From: an uncultured Phocaeicola sp.
Lineage (GTDB): Bacteria > Bacteroidota > Bacteroidia > Bacteroidales > Bacteroidaceae
Length of the DNA stretch: 64,000 nt
Assembly: GCA_958434805.1 (NCBI GenBank)
Contig: CAUBDX010000011.1
Span: 4,152 to 68,151 of the forward strand
Reading direction: 5' to 3'
Positions 1 to 7,567 of the stretch are shown in pieces (positions within the stretch are counted from its first letter, which is position 1; each line of letters begins with the position of its first letter). A model generated the notes under the pieces. It saw only the letters and a list, made by a program, of their open reading frames with translations, did no database searches and had not been told where the DNA came from. The translations under genes and the position numbers were made by a program.

Positions 1-1
1 T

Positions 2-181
2 ATTGTAGCTGCCGGAGCGCTGGTACTCAGTAACACCGTCATCGAACCTGGAAGCCTATGGGCAGGAGTTCCAGCCAAATTTATCAAAAAGATTCCCGAG
101 GCACAAAGCAAAGAACTCAATCAGAAAATAGCCAATGGATATTTAATGTATGCTTCCTGGTTTAAGGAGGAAGAAAAATAA
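2..181 (+). CDS. Hexapeptide-repeat (left-handed beta-helix) protein, 3' end only
   Basis: Only the last 59 codons lie in the window, ending in TAA at 179-181. The reading contains a turn of left-handed beta-helix (IVAAGALVLSNTVIEPGSLW) followed by AGVPAKFIKKI. This tail is typical of hexapeptide-repeat acyltransferases and gamma-class carbonic anhydrase-like proteins. The charged C-terminal helix ending in FKEEEK is also usual for that group. The substrate cannot be told from the tail. It belongs to the chromosomal flank rather than to the mobile element. Confidence 0.75.
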   Translation: MVAAGALVLSNTVIEPGSLWAGVPAKFIKKIPEAQSKELNQKIANGYLMYASWFKEEEK

Positions 182-226
182 TTCTACATATAAAGAAAAG
201 TTAGTATTCATTTAAAATGAGTGATT

Positions 227-718
227 ATGAAAAAAATTATTATTGCCGCATGCATGGCACTTTTAGGTTGTGGTTCTGTTTTTGCACAACAAGGGAAACA
301 AGCTATTGGTGGAAATCTAAGTTATGGAACTGAAATAGAGAGCGTTGGTATTGGTCTGAAATATCAATATAATATTACTGATCAAATCAGAATAGAGCCG
401 TCTATGAATTACTTCTTTAAAAATGATGGACTTAGCATGTTTGACATCAACGCAAATATCCACTACCTTTTTCCCATAGCAAGCAATATTAGTCTATATC
501 CATTAGCAGGATTTACATACACTAACTGGCATTTGGATTTAGGGAAAGCAGGCGATTACGATGTCAGTGGAAGTGATGGAAAATTTGGAGTTAATTTAGG
601 AGCAGGTATGGAGTTTGACTTAGACAAAAACTGGAGTTTAAACTTTGATATTAAATACCAATTAATCAGCGACCTAGACCAAGCCGTATTCAATCTTGGC
701 GTAGCCTATAATTTCTAG
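227..718 (+). CDS. Small outer-membrane beta-barrel protein
   Basis: The product is about 163 residues. It has a Sec signal peptide (hydrophobic stretch after MKK, cleavage near VFAQQ) followed by alternating hydrophobic/polar strands such as SVGIGLKYQYNI and SWSLNFDIKYQL-type segments, and it ends in an aromatic residue (VAYNF*). A terminal Phe is the usual signal for outer-membrane barrel assembly. The size fits an eight-stranded barrel of the OmpX/OmpW/porin-like type. I chose ATG at 227 because the in-frame codon at 221 is GTG and the signal peptide fits the later start. A strong terminator follows. The exact function is unknown. Confidence 0.8.
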   Translation: MKKIIIAACMALLGCGSVFAQQGKQAIGGNLSYGTEIESVGIGLKYQYNITDQIRIEPSMNYFFKNDGLSMFDINANIHYLFPIASNISLYPLAGFTYTNWHLDLGKAGDYDVSGSDGKFGVNLGAGMEFDLDKNWSLNFDIKYQLISDLDQAVFNLGVAYNF

Positions 719-729
719 TTAATAGCCAA

Positions 730-775
730 AGAAGGATAAAGTTGTTTTTAAATGCACCTTTATCCTTCTCCACCT
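730..775 (+). terminator. Rho-independent terminator after the barrel gene
   Basis: A perfect 12-bp stem pairs 730-741 with 758-769 around a 16-base loop just after the stop codon at 718. The T-tract after the stem is weak. The stem is symmetrical enough that it could also act on the other strand. Confidence 0.6.
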
Positions 776-831
776 TACAAAGAACATACCTGCTCTACCT
801 ATTTTTACACTAATCTACAATATGGCATACC

Positions 832-1017
832 ATGAATAACATACGACAACTCACAAAAGATGAATACCCAAAAGCCATCGAACTATCTTGGCAAGTTTTC
901 ACCATCACCGGCAAAGAAGATTTCAACAATGAGGGATTGGAATTTTTCAAAAGCTTTATTTATAACAAAAAATGTATAAACGAAATCATATTTTATGGTA
1001 GTTTTGACAATGAATGA
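832..1017 (+). pseudogene. GNAT acetyltransferase, truncated by insertion of the mobile element
   Basis: The 61-codon ORF begins MNNIRQLTKDEYPKAIELSW, the first strand and helix of GNAT-family N-acetyltransferases. It stops at FYGSFDNE, before the acetyl-CoA binding motif (R/QxxGxG/A) that the fold needs. GNAT proteins usually have 140-170 residues, so about two thirds is missing. The stop codon falls where the sequence changes character and is followed by an inverted repeat and a transposase-like HTH fragment. I infer that the 3' part was displaced when foreign DNA entered at about position 1013. The remaining peptide is unlikely to be active. Confidence 0.65.
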
Positions 1018-1040
1018 GGGCGGTAATTTAGCTGCATCAA

Positions 1041-1076
1041 AGATTCGTAATCTGGAATGTCCCAGTTACGAAATCT
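1041..1076. repeat. Imperfect inverted repeat at the presumed element edge
   Basis: Bases 1041-1055 are nearly the reverse complement of 1062-1076, with one offset and a small mismatch. They enclose a 6-base spacer. The repeat lies immediately downstream of the truncated GNAT gene and upstream of the HTH fragment. It could be a terminal inverted repeat, an integrase arm site or a terminator remnant. The sequence alone does not decide. Confidence 0.4.
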
Positions 1077-1088
1077 GTCTAATAGATT

Positions 1089-1448
1089 ATGGATGCGGCA
1101 AATTTAACAGAAAAATACATATTATGGAGCAATATCCTTGATCTTCGTTCACGGGGAATCAACATTGCGCGGACAGCCCGTCGTCTTGGTGTGTCCCGTA
1201 ATACGGTACGACATCTTCAATCCCTAAGCTTGGAGGAAGTCCTCCAGCACAAAGAACGGCATTACAAACTCCATGCCTACGAGCAGGCCGTCGCATCCCT
1301 CCTTACCAGTTTTCCCTCCATTTCCAGCAGCCGCATTGGCGACTACTTGCGGAAACATTATCCGGACTTTCCGCACGTCTGCGAGAAGACCGTCCACAAT
1401 TATGTCCAGTTCGTCCGGAAGAAGCACCATATTCCTCCGGCCAGATAA
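1089..1448 (+). CDS. HTH protein resembling the N-terminus of IS21-type IstA transposase (probable fragment)
   Basis: The product has 119 residues. Residues about 20-42 form a helix-turn-helix (INIARTARRLGVSRNTVRHL). A second helical region follows (SSSRIGDYLRKHYPDFP...TVHNYVQFVRKKH) that matches the pre-catalytic part of IS21 IstA proteins. IstA is normally 400-500 residues with a DDE domain. None is present here, and no istB follows, so this is probably a remnant, perhaps retained as a DNA-binding protein. It sits at the left boundary of the foreign region. Confidence 0.5.
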   Translation: MDAANLTEKYILWSNILDLRSRGINIARTARRLGVSRNTVRHLQSLSLEEVLQHKERHYKLHAYEQAVASLLTSFPSISSSRIGDYLRKHYPDFPHVCEKTVHNYVQFVRKKHHIPPAR

Positions 1449-1532
1449 TCACCGGTCCCATTCTCCCAAGGAGTGGGAGCCCGGTCCGTCATATACATAA
1501 TTCTTAACAGTAAACATTATACATTATCATAT

Positions 1533-1985
1533 ATGAATACCCAAAGCTTTACAAACGGAACAAGCCGCCGCCTGTCACGGGCTGTACGGCGCCAGGAATG
1601 CGGAACACATCCTTGCTATGAGCTCAGCACTTCCCAATTTTCTGACATGAAAGTCAGAAGACTCACCCGCCAATACGGTTTTTCCGGTTACAGCATTTAC
1701 CGGTATCTCGTAAACGAGACACTCCACAACGGGAGCTACCTCCTGCTGTGGTGCGAGGAAACGGCGCAGGCGGTGGCCTCTTACTGGAATGCCTCTTTGG
1801 AAGATGTCACAAGAATTGTCAACGGCTGCATACAAGTCGGACTTTTCAACGGTGAGCTATACGAAAAACACCGCATCCTGACTTCCGCTGACATACAGCG
1901 GAACTATATGGATCATGTCAGATCCTGCGGTCTGCTCTCCCGATATCCCGACATTCCCAAGGAGTTCGAGCTTTCGGCCAGCTGA
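1533..1985 (+). CDS. DUF4373 (Lin1244/Lin1753-like) replication-associated domain protein, short paralogue
   Basis: The product has 150 residues from ATG 1533. The region from residue about 40 on (SQFSDMKVRRLTRQYGFSGY, then IVNGCIQVGLFNGELYEKHR) matches the winged-helix domain found at the N-terminus of DUF4373 / DnaD-like proteins of phages and mobile elements. It is clearly paralogous to the next gene: both share the D..KV+RL...YGF.G and GLFN.EL......ILTS.. patterns. I preferred ATG 1533 over the upstream in-frame start at 1473 because the extra 20 residues resemble translated leader. It probably takes part in element replication or its control. The DNA target is unknown. Confidence 0.6.
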   Translation: MNTQSFTNGTSRRLSRAVRRQECGTHPCYELSTSQFSDMKVRRLTRQYGFSGYSIYRYLVNETLHNGSYLLLWCEETAQAVASYWNASLEDVTRIVNGCIQVGLFNGELYEKHRILTSADIQRNYMDHVRSCGLLSRYPDIPKEFELSAS

Positions 1986-2013
1986 TGTATTATCCACTTT
2001 AAATATAAAGCTT

Positions 2014-3108
2014 ATGCCAAAAACAGCTAAAAAGGGTTTCACCTATTTCAGGTTCGAAACCGATCATTTCTATGATCCGAAAGTAAAGAGACTAAAAAAT
2101 AAATTTGGAATGGAAGGCTGGGGTGTGTTCCATTTCATTGTAAACGAGATCTACCGTGTCGAGGGATGCTATATGGTTATGGATGCCGACGGTCTGTTCG
2201 ACATCTCGGACTATTCCCGTATGGATGAGAAAAAGGTTTCGGACATCATCGACTACTGCGCCGAACTGGGCCTTTTCAACAAAGAACTGTGGCAGGACAA
2301 ACAGATTCTGACCAGTGAGGAGATACAGGAACTGTATGTAGGCATCTGCAAGGCCATCCACCGCAAGCCCGGCATTCCGGAAAGCATCCTTCTGCTGGAA
2401 ACGGAACCGTCACCGGAGTCCGCCACCATACCGCATGCCACTTGTGAACAGCAGGACACCCCGGCACATGAATGCGGATCTCCGGCTTCCCTTCCGGAGG
2501 ATGGGAAGGAAATCCGGCAGGCTGTGACTCGCATACGCACATTGTTCGCAGCTGAAAAGGAACTTCGCGAAGAAGCGGACAAAACTCGCGAAAATAAACC
2601 GTATAAAATAAAAGAAAATAAAATATCCTCCCCAACCCCTCCGGCACAAGCCTCCGGTGAAGGGGAGAAGGATGAGGACAGGGATTCTCTTCCGGGAAAG
2701 CTCAAGTATCTGGGAGTGGACGAGTATTATACCGGCTGGATATACCGGCTTTCGGCCTGTTATCCCGAATTCCCGGTCGGAAAGGCGATCGAGGATATCC
2801 TGCAGAGTGATTTCCACCTGACCAAGGGGAACTACCTGTATCCTCTCGTTGAAAACTATATCGCCAAATACAACGCCGAGTACGGAGAGGCCGACCGGCA
2901 GAGGAGGCAGGAGGAAACCATGCGCAACCGCCGCAAGACGCTCGAGCTTCTGGGGGTCGCGGTGAGGGACCAGCAGGAGATCCTGCAGCTCGCCTCCGTG
3001 GCGCCCATGGTGCTGGACACCGCCCTGAAGGAAACCTGGGGGAACAAGAGGATCAAGAGCCCCACCAGGTTTATCCTGAGCCGTATGAGGCAGGCAGTTT
3101 CCGCATAG
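2014..3108 (+). CDS. DUF4373 domain protein, full-length (DnaD-like replication protein candidate)
   Basis: The product has 364 residues from ATG 2014; the ORF is open further upstream but overlaps the preceding gene. Residues 1-110 carry the Lin1244/Lin1753-like winged-helix domain (FETDHFYDPKVKRLKNKFGM, ELGLFNKELW). A low-complexity charged linker rich in E, K and P follows (residues about 120-230). The C-terminal helical region contains DEYYTGWIYRLSACYPEFPV and a basic end. This is the usual build of Bacteroidetes mobile-element replication proteins. It lies just upstream of the Toprim gene, which supports a replication role. It is a paralogue of the 1533 gene. Confidence 0.7.
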   Translation: MPKTAKKGFTYFRFETDHFYDPKVKRLKNKFGMEGWGVFHFIVNEIYRVEGCYMVMDADGLFDISDYSRMDEKKVSDIIDYCAELGLFNKELWQDKQILTSEEIQELYVGICKAIHRKPGIPESILLLETEPSPESATIPHATCEQQDTPAHECGSPASLPEDGKEIRQAVTRIRTLFAAEKELREEADKTRENKPYKIKENKISSPTPPAQASGEGEKDEDRDSLPGKLKYLGVDEYYTGWIYRLSACYPEFPVGKAIEDILQSDFHLTKGNYLYPLVENYIAKYNAEYGEADRQRRQEETMRNRRKTLELLGVAVRDQQEILQLASVAPMVLDTALKETWGNKRIKSPTRFILSRMRQAVSA

Positions 3109-3264
3109 AAGCCGGAAACGCCGTGTTGACAATATGATGGAATTACCCTGAAAAGCTGTCCGCGAGGATGGCGGGAATAAATTTATAAATTTAAAGAACT
3201 CATCCTGCCCATCCGTGAGGACCGGCAGGAATCAAACGGAAAATACCATTAAAGCGACATAACC

Positions 3265-4182
3265 ATGACATCACAGGAAGCCAATTCAATCCCGTTGGGA
3301 GACATCCTCTCCCATTACGGTTACGAGCCGTCCAGACGGTATGGCGGCTATGACATGTACCGTTCCCCCTTCCGTTCCGATACTTCCCCGAGCTTCAAGG
3401 TTTTCAGGGAGGAGAACCGCTGGTATGATTTTGGGGACGGTACGTATGGCAGGGCGGTGGATCTGGTCATGCGTGTGGAAAACTGCTCCTTTCCGCAGGC
3501 CATGAAGGAACTCGGAAGGATGAGGACCTCCCCGCAGCTTTCCATGCCTTCGATACGGAAACCGGAAACGGTGTCAGGAAGGCTTCCGGCAGCCGCCCCG
3601 ATGACCGTCCTGAAGGTCATTCCCGTTCAGAACAGGCATCTGCTTGACTACGCCGCCTCACGTGGCATTGACGGGGAGATTGTCCGTAAATACTGTGTAG
3701 AGGTCCACTACTGTTTCGAGAGGAATCCGCGTGAGAAATACGCGCTCGGATTCGCCAACGACCACCGGGGTTTCGAATTGCGGAACAGCATGTTCAAGGG
3801 GTGCGCCTACGCCAAGGATATTACCTGCATCAGTGAAGGCAACAGGTCCTGCGCCGTTTTCGAGGGCTTTTTTGACCTTCTCAGTTTCAAGCAGTACGCA
3901 AGGGAGCATCCGGAGATGCCCGCACTTGGAAAGCTGGACGTGTGCGTATTGAACTCCACGGCCATTGTGGACCGTTCAAAGGATTTCCTTTCAAAGTATG
4001 AGAAGGTGCACGCCTTTCTCGACAACGACGCCCCGGGACGCGGGGCACTGGGAAAGATACGGAGCTTCCTTCCTGAAGACGTGATACTGGTGAACGAGTC
4101 GGAACGCCTGTACCCCAGGTGCAATGATTTTAACGAATTCCTGCAGAAGACCGGGTGTCCGGCAGCGGGACATGAAATATGA
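3265..4182 (+). CDS. Toprim / DnaG-like primase-related protein
   Basis: The product has 305 residues. The N-terminal part (residues 1-95: IPLGDILSHYGYEP, YRSPFRSDTSPSFKVF, WYDFGDGTYGRAVDLV) corresponds to the CHC2 region of DnaG primases but lacks the zinc-binding Cys/His residues. The C-terminal half carries a Toprim domain, with the acidic Glu in CAVFEGFFDLLSF and the DxD pair in AFLDNDAPGRGA. DnaG has 500-600 residues; this short form is common on Bacteroidetes ICEs and plasmids and probably primes the transferred strand. It follows a 156-base gap containing a weak inverted repeat. Confidence 0.85.
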   Translation: MTSQEANSIPLGDILSHYGYEPSRRYGGYDMYRSPFRSDTSPSFKVFREENRWYDFGDGTYGRAVDLVMRVENCSFPQAMKELGRMRTSPQLSMPSIRKPETVSGRLPAAAPMTVLKVIPVQNRHLLDYAASRGIDGEIVRKYCVEVHYCFERNPREKYALGFANDHRGFELRNSMFKGCAYAKDITCISEGNRSCAVFEGFFDLLSFKQYAREHPEMPALGKLDVCVLNSTAIVDRSKDFLSKYEKVHAFLDNDAPGRGALGKIRSFLPEDVILVNESERLYPRCNDFNEFLQKTGCPAAGHEI

Positions 4183-4201
4183 AGAGCAAAAAAACAGAAC
4201 G

Positions 4202-4639
4202 ATGAAAACATTTGAGGAAATATACCGGGATGCGGCAGTCCGGAACGGCTGCAATGCCGGGAAAACGTTTGCGAGGGTCATGTTCGAGGAGGGCATGAGC
4301 CAGAACCTTGAGCGTTGCATGGACAGGGCCGCCGGTTCCCATACGGACCTCATGGCCTTTGCCGGATGGTTCGGAAAGCGTCTGGCCAGGGAATCTGTCA
4401 GGTGCAATGCCGCCCGCGTGAACTTCTCCCAGGACATAACTATAGAAGGCAGGAAATACGCCACCCGGTTCGGTACGGTCACTTTCTGCACGGAGGAAAA
4501 GAAAAGCCTTGAGGAACGTGCGGAAGAGATTGCCGGAAGACTGCTGTCATCCGGCCTGTCAGATGACCTGAAAACGTTGTTGAAAGAAGCCGTACTGACC
4601 GGCTACGATTTACAGAAGGATGATTTTGATGAGGATTAA
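4202..4639 (+). CDS. Conserved hypothetical element protein
   Basis: The product has 145 residues from ATG 4202; an alternative ATG at 4172 would overlap the primase gene. It is soluble, has no signal peptide or membrane segment, and is mainly helical by composition (MKTFEEIYRDAAVRNGC..., EERAEEIAGRLLSSGL). It ends in an acidic tail. No family was recognised. It starts within 20 bases of the Toprim stop and overlaps the next ORF frame, so it is probably in the same operon and may serve replication. Confidence 0.65.
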   Translation: MKTFEEIYRDAAVRNGCNAGKTFARVMFEEGMSQNLERCMDRAAGSHTDLMAFAGWFGKRLARESVRCNAARVNFSQDITIEGRKYATRFGTVTFCTEEKKSLEERAEEIAGRLLSSGLSDDLKTLLKEAVLTGYDLQKDDFDED

Positions 4640-4649
4640 ACGATCAAGC

Positions 4650-4925
4650 ATGAAACAGAACAATGACATACCGGATAAAACCATGGAACGTATCCGCAAG
4701 CTGATGCGTCTGAAGGAGTCCACCACTTCCGAAGGTGAGGCACGGGAAACCGCCCTAACATGCTGCCATGACGCGCTTATTGACAAGTACCTGGAAAAAA
4801 TAGGAGCCGGCACTTCAAAGGCACATCCGAGAAAGACCGGAACCGACCGCTCCGCGTATTACTCAGGCATGGGTGACGGCAGGAACATCAGTCTGAACCG
4901 GCAGATAAAAGGAGGTGGTATATGA
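4650..4925 (+). CDS. Small protein with DUF2786-like N-terminal motif
   Basis: The product has 91 residues from ATG 4650 (in-frame ATGs also at 4620 and 4629). The segment ERIRKLMRLKESTTSEGEAR resembles the DUF2786 helix pair (IRKLLxLxxS...EAExA), found with mobile-element and SprT-like proteins. The rest is basic and probably unstructured. A GAGGA run about 12 bases upstream of 4650 supports that start. The end overlaps the next small gene as ATGA. Confidence 0.6.
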   Translation: MKQNNDIPDKTMERIRKLMRLKESTTSEGEARETALTCCHDALIDKYLEKIGAGTSKAHPRKTGTDRSAYYSGMGDGRNISLNRQIKGGGI

Positions 4926-5038
4926 CAGTATTGTGGATATCATTTGCGGCCCTGTATGCACTGGGCATGCTGTGGCTTGCGTATCAGATCAGGACCGCCC
5001 CCAGTGATCTGGATTTATGGGGCGAGGAAATAGAATAA
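4922..5038 (+). CDS. 38-residue single-span membrane protein
   Basis: The ORF encodes 38 residues starting MTVLWISFAALYALGMLWLA, one transmembrane helix followed by a short acidic tail (DLDLWGEEIE). Two things argue that it is real. The start overlaps the previous stop as ATGA (4922-4925), and an AAAGGAGG Shine-Dalgarno sequence lies about 6 bases upstream. No function can be assigned. Confidence 0.6.
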   Translation: MTVLWISFAALYALGMLWLAYQIRTAPSDLDLWGEEIE

Positions 5039-5058
5039 ACCGTTAAAATCATAATAGT

Positions 5059-5403
5059 ATGTACTTTATACATTATATACAGACTTATGCGTCGGTCAAT
5101 AGGAAAGGCAGCGAGCTCCAGAGCCATATCCTGAAGTTTAAGGACTGCCTGCTCAAGGACCGGAACGCACTGGATGATCTGAAAGAGGAGATTCATTGCC
5201 GGATAGAAGAACTGGATGCCAGGTATCCGCGTACCCAACCCCTGCATTTCGATGCGGGAAACGATTCCGGAAGGTGGTACATCCATGTGAAAGGAAAGCC
5301 GGACAATCTTGTATGCATCATCTCCATTGCAAAAGTGAGGAACCTGCTGGGAAAAGGCACAGTTTCCTTTCCCGGGAAAGACAAGGACGGAGAGAAAGGA
5401 TGA
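5059..5403 (+). CDS. Hypothetical protein
   Basis: The product has 114 residues with a helical N-terminal half (SELQSHILKFKDCLLKDRNA, DDLKEEIHCRIEEL) and a likely beta C-terminal half (GRWYIHVKGKPDNLVCIISI). No signal peptide or known motif was seen. Its stop overlaps the next start, so the two genes are translationally coupled. Confidence 0.6.
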   Translation: MYFIHYIQTYASVNRKGSELQSHILKFKDCLLKDRNALDDLKEEIHCRIEELDARYPRTQPLHFDAGNDSGRWYIHVKGKPDNLVCIISIAKVRNLLGKGTVSFPGKDKDGEKG

Positions 5404-5693
5404 GGAACACATACTGGTTTGCCGTGGACTATAACGGTACGGGACATCTTTTCACCTGTCCTCCCGAAAGGGACACGGGGATGTGGACCGGCGAGGAAGC
5501 CCTTTACATCCCCAAAGGACAGTTCGGAGAGATGTTTCCGCGAATCACCTGGCAGGACGCGCCGGTGGTGGTGACCCTGGAGGTGCTTCCCTGCGTGGAG
5601 ACCCGGCGGCTGCGTCTTGTCAAGCGCTGCCTCCATCTTCTGCGGAGGCATACCGGCAGGAATCAGTCAAAGGATATGGAGGATTCACAATAA
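5400..5693 (+). CDS. Hypothetical protein, coupled to the preceding gene
   Basis: The product has 97 residues from ATG 5400, which overlaps the previous stop (ATGA). The body is beta-rich (YWFAVDYNGTGHLFTCPPER, ITWQDAPVVVTLEVLPC) and it has a basic C-terminus (RRLRLVKRCLHLLRRHTGR). No family was recognised. It is the last gene of the GC-richer block before the sequence becomes AT-rich at about 5695. Confidence 0.6.
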   Translation: MRNTYWFAVDYNGTGHLFTCPPERDTGMWTGEEALYIPKGQFGEMFPRITWQDAPVVVTLEVLPCVETRRLRLVKRCLHLLRRHTGRNQSKDMEDSQ

Positions 5694-5760
5694 CTCCCCC
5701 TGATGGTAGATGTATTAAGAAAGTTGAAGCTATTAAATTGGATTTAATACAATAAGACCT

Positions 5761-6204
5761 ATGGAAGCATTAACGGCATTACAATGAGCAAAAGAGGGTT
5801 ATGTACCTAACGCTGATGCGGTAGGTGAAGAACGTTGGACTAATTGTTTTCACGGGCAGAAAGCAACATACTACAAAGACAACGAAGTTCACAAAGACTC
5901 TGAAACTGCAAAGGACATGCTTAGAGCTAAACGAAAAGAGCACAAAAAAGCATCAGATAAAAGGGACGAGAAGCGAAAAAAAAACATGGCTTATCGAGAG
6001 AACATGAAAACAGAATGGCAGTGGCTCCAGGAAGGTAGGATACCGAATCCGAATGCACGGTGGGAATATGGCGAGATTCTGAACAATACATTCAACGTGT
6101 GCAGTTACGGCAGCAAATATTGCTATTGTCATATTGATGAAACACATATACCCAAAGATAGTGAAGAGCTACAGAAAGCCATTTTTGATTTTCAACGGAA
6201 ATAG
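5761..6204 (+). pseudogene. Hypothetical protein gene with an in-frame TGA near the start
   Basis: Reading from ATG 5761 gives MEALTALQ, then TGA at 5785-5787, then an open frame (AKEGYVPNADAVGEERW...) to the stop at 6204. If TGA replaced TGG (Trp), the protein would have 147 residues: a charged middle (KRKEHKKASDKRDEKRKKN) and a conserved-looking C-terminus (MKTEWQWLQEGRIPNPNARW ... YGSKYCYCHIDETHIPK). The coherent reading beyond the stop suggests a recent nonsense mutation. A shorter product could still start at ATG 5917 or 5986. The region is AT-richer than its neighbours. Confidence 0.5.
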
Positions 6205-6242
6205 CTGGATATGACTATAAACGATATAGAAAGGAATGAATT

Positions 6243-6461
6243 ATGAATAAAAGAACAATTCAAATAGATGTTATCGGTACGATAGAAGAAACTGAATTAA
6301 TGAAATGTAAATTGTATGTTGATGGTCGTGTGTGTGTAATCGGAATGTCACGATATGACTATGAAGAGTTAATGCGAGAAAAAGTGTTTATCCGGGATGG
6401 TAAGAGCGTTGATTCTGCTGGTGTGATAAACACGACTAACACTTTCGTTGAAGATGATTAA
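6243..6461 (+). CDS. Hypothetical protein in AT-rich islet
   Basis: The product has 72 residues, beta-rich (IQIDVIGTIEETELMKCKLY, RVCVIGMSRYDYEEL), with no signal peptide or known motif. It overlaps the next ORF by a few bases. Base composition and codon use resemble the 5761 and 6454 genes and differ from the tra genes, suggesting a separate acquisition. Confidence 0.5.
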   Translation: MNKRTIQIDVIGTIEETELMKCKLYVDGRVCVIGMSRYDYEELMREKVFIRDGKSVDSAGVINTTNTFVEDD

Positions 6462-6720
6462 TATTAAATTAAGAATGAGTATAGAACAAATTATATTCAA
6501 CCTTCTCAATAAGAACGCTCATACATGGGTTAGATATTGGCAACAAAAGGAGATGTCAGGTTTAACAATGCCCGGAGAATATATTGAGATAAGGACTTTT
6601 TTCTTATCAGGCATCGAACTTTCTGATTTTTTAGAAGCCGGATTCAAAATCAATAAAATACAATCTCAAAAAATAGATGCAGATGCCTATTGTGACATTC
6701 TGCTAAATAAAACCGATTAA
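6454..6720 (+). CDS. Hypothetical protein in AT-rich islet
   Basis: The product has about 88 residues. The start is uncertain among 6448, 6454 and 6475; the first two overlap the preceding stop. It is a soluble protein (MSIEQIIFNLLNKNAHTWVR, GIELSDFLEAGFKINKIQ). No family was recognised. It ends 2 bases before the DUF3127 gene. Confidence 0.5.
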   Translation: MINIKLRMSIEQIIFNLLNKNAHTWVRYWQQKEMSGLTMPGEYIEIRTFFLSGIELSDFLEAGFKINKIQSQKIDADAYCDILLNKTD

Positions 6721-6722
6721 AA

Positions 6723-7007
6723 ATGGAAATACAAGGAAAAGTTATCGCCGTACTTCCCATAAAGGATGGGGTCGGCAAAACTTCCGGCAACGAGTGGAAG
6801 AGCCGGGAGTTTGTCCTCGAGACGGAGGAAAGCAGACCGCAGAGCCTGTGCCTGCAGCTGATGAACGCCAACATCGACCGGTATGCGGTTGAAGCCGGCC
6901 AGACTGTGCATGTGAAATTTGACTGTTCCGCCCGCCAGTGGGAGAACCGGTGGTTCAATACCCTGACGGCCTGGGAGGTGACCGTCATCAAAGCAAAGGA
7001 GGCATGA
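6723..7007 (+). CDS. DUF3127 (OB-fold-like) protein
   Basis: The product has 94 residues. MEIQGKVIAVLPI, SGNEWKSREFVLET, VKFDCSARQWENRWFNTLTA and AWEV match the DUF3127 family in order and length. Members have a single-strand-binding-protein-like OB fold and are common in Bacteroidetes phages and mobile elements. It probably binds single-stranded DNA during element replication or transfer. Its stop codon overlaps an ATG, and the true start of the next gene lies 2 bases further on. Confidence 0.8.
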   Translation: MEIQGKVIAVLPIKDGVGKTSGNEWKSREFVLETEESRPQSLCLQLMNANIDRYAVEAGQTVHVKFDCSARQWENRWFNTLTAWEVTVIKAKEA

Positions 7008-7009
7008 GA

Positions 7010-7558
7010 ATGAATACGGGAAAAAAGCTGTTTCTGTGTGCGGGACTGCTGGCATTCTTCCTGTCGGTATCGGCACAGTCCTACTCATTGCGTACCAATG
7101 TGATCGGTCTGGCAACGACCAACCTGAATCTGGAGGCTTCCATGACGCTGAACCGTAAATGGTCACTGCACCTGCCCGTGCAGTACAACCCGTTCAAGTT
7201 CGGCCGCAACCGGCAGTTCCGCAATTTCTATGCGGCCCCCGGAGTACGCTACTGGCTGCTGGAAAGCTACATGGGCGGATTCATCGGCATGTACGGTACG
7301 GCCGGCACCTACAGCGTGGGGAACCTATTCGGCAACAAGTACCGCTACGAGGGGGAAGGCTACGGAGTAGGTTTAAGTATCGGGAAGGCCTACCAGATAG
7401 GCAGGCGCTGGAACCTTGAATGGGAAGCCGGTGCGGGTGCCGTATGGCTGGCTTATGACAAATATCTGTGCAAACGCTGCGGGGACCTTGTCGGACAGGA
7501 GTACGGCTGGCATTTTCTTCCGACCCGTGCAGCTCTCAATGTCGTGTATCTTTTTTAA
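7010..7558 (+). CDS. DUF3575 outer-membrane protein
   Basis: The product has 182 residues with a signal peptide (KLFLCAGLLAFFLSVSAQS) followed by SLRTNVIGLATTNLNLEASM, the DUF3575 signature, and a barrel-like body ending in VVYLF*. ATG 7010 is chosen because AAAGGAGG sits 7 bases upstream; the in-frame ATG at 7004 would be too close to it. DUF3575 proteins usually accompany Mfa/FimA-type fimbria genes in Bacteroidales, and that is what follows here. It is probably an outer-membrane component of the fimbrial or mating apparatus. Confidence 0.8.
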   Translation: MNTGKKLFLCAGLLAFFLSVSAQSYSLRTNVIGLATTNLNLEASMTLNRKWSLHLPVQYNPFKFGRNRQFRNFYAAPGVRYWLLESYMGGFIGMYGTAGTYSVGNLFGNKYRYEGEGYGVGLSIGKAYQIGRRWNLEWEAGAGAVWLAYDKYLCKRCGDLVGQEYGWHFLPTRAALNVVYLF

Positions 7559-7567
7559 GCGGGAAGG

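Noticed and set aside
2410..3132. 240-codon minus-strand frame
   Set aside because: It lies opposite the DUF4373 gene, shows no signal, motif or promoter, and has the codon use of a shadow frame.
3109..3264. Imperfect inverted repeat before the Toprim gene as a replication origin
   Set aside because: The arms match only partly and there are no iterons or AT-rich unwinding region; the evidence is too weak for a feature.
5825..6007. 60-codon plus-strand ORF overlapping the broken gene
   Set aside because: It is in a different frame from the coherent reading that runs from 5761 to 6204 and has no supporting start context.
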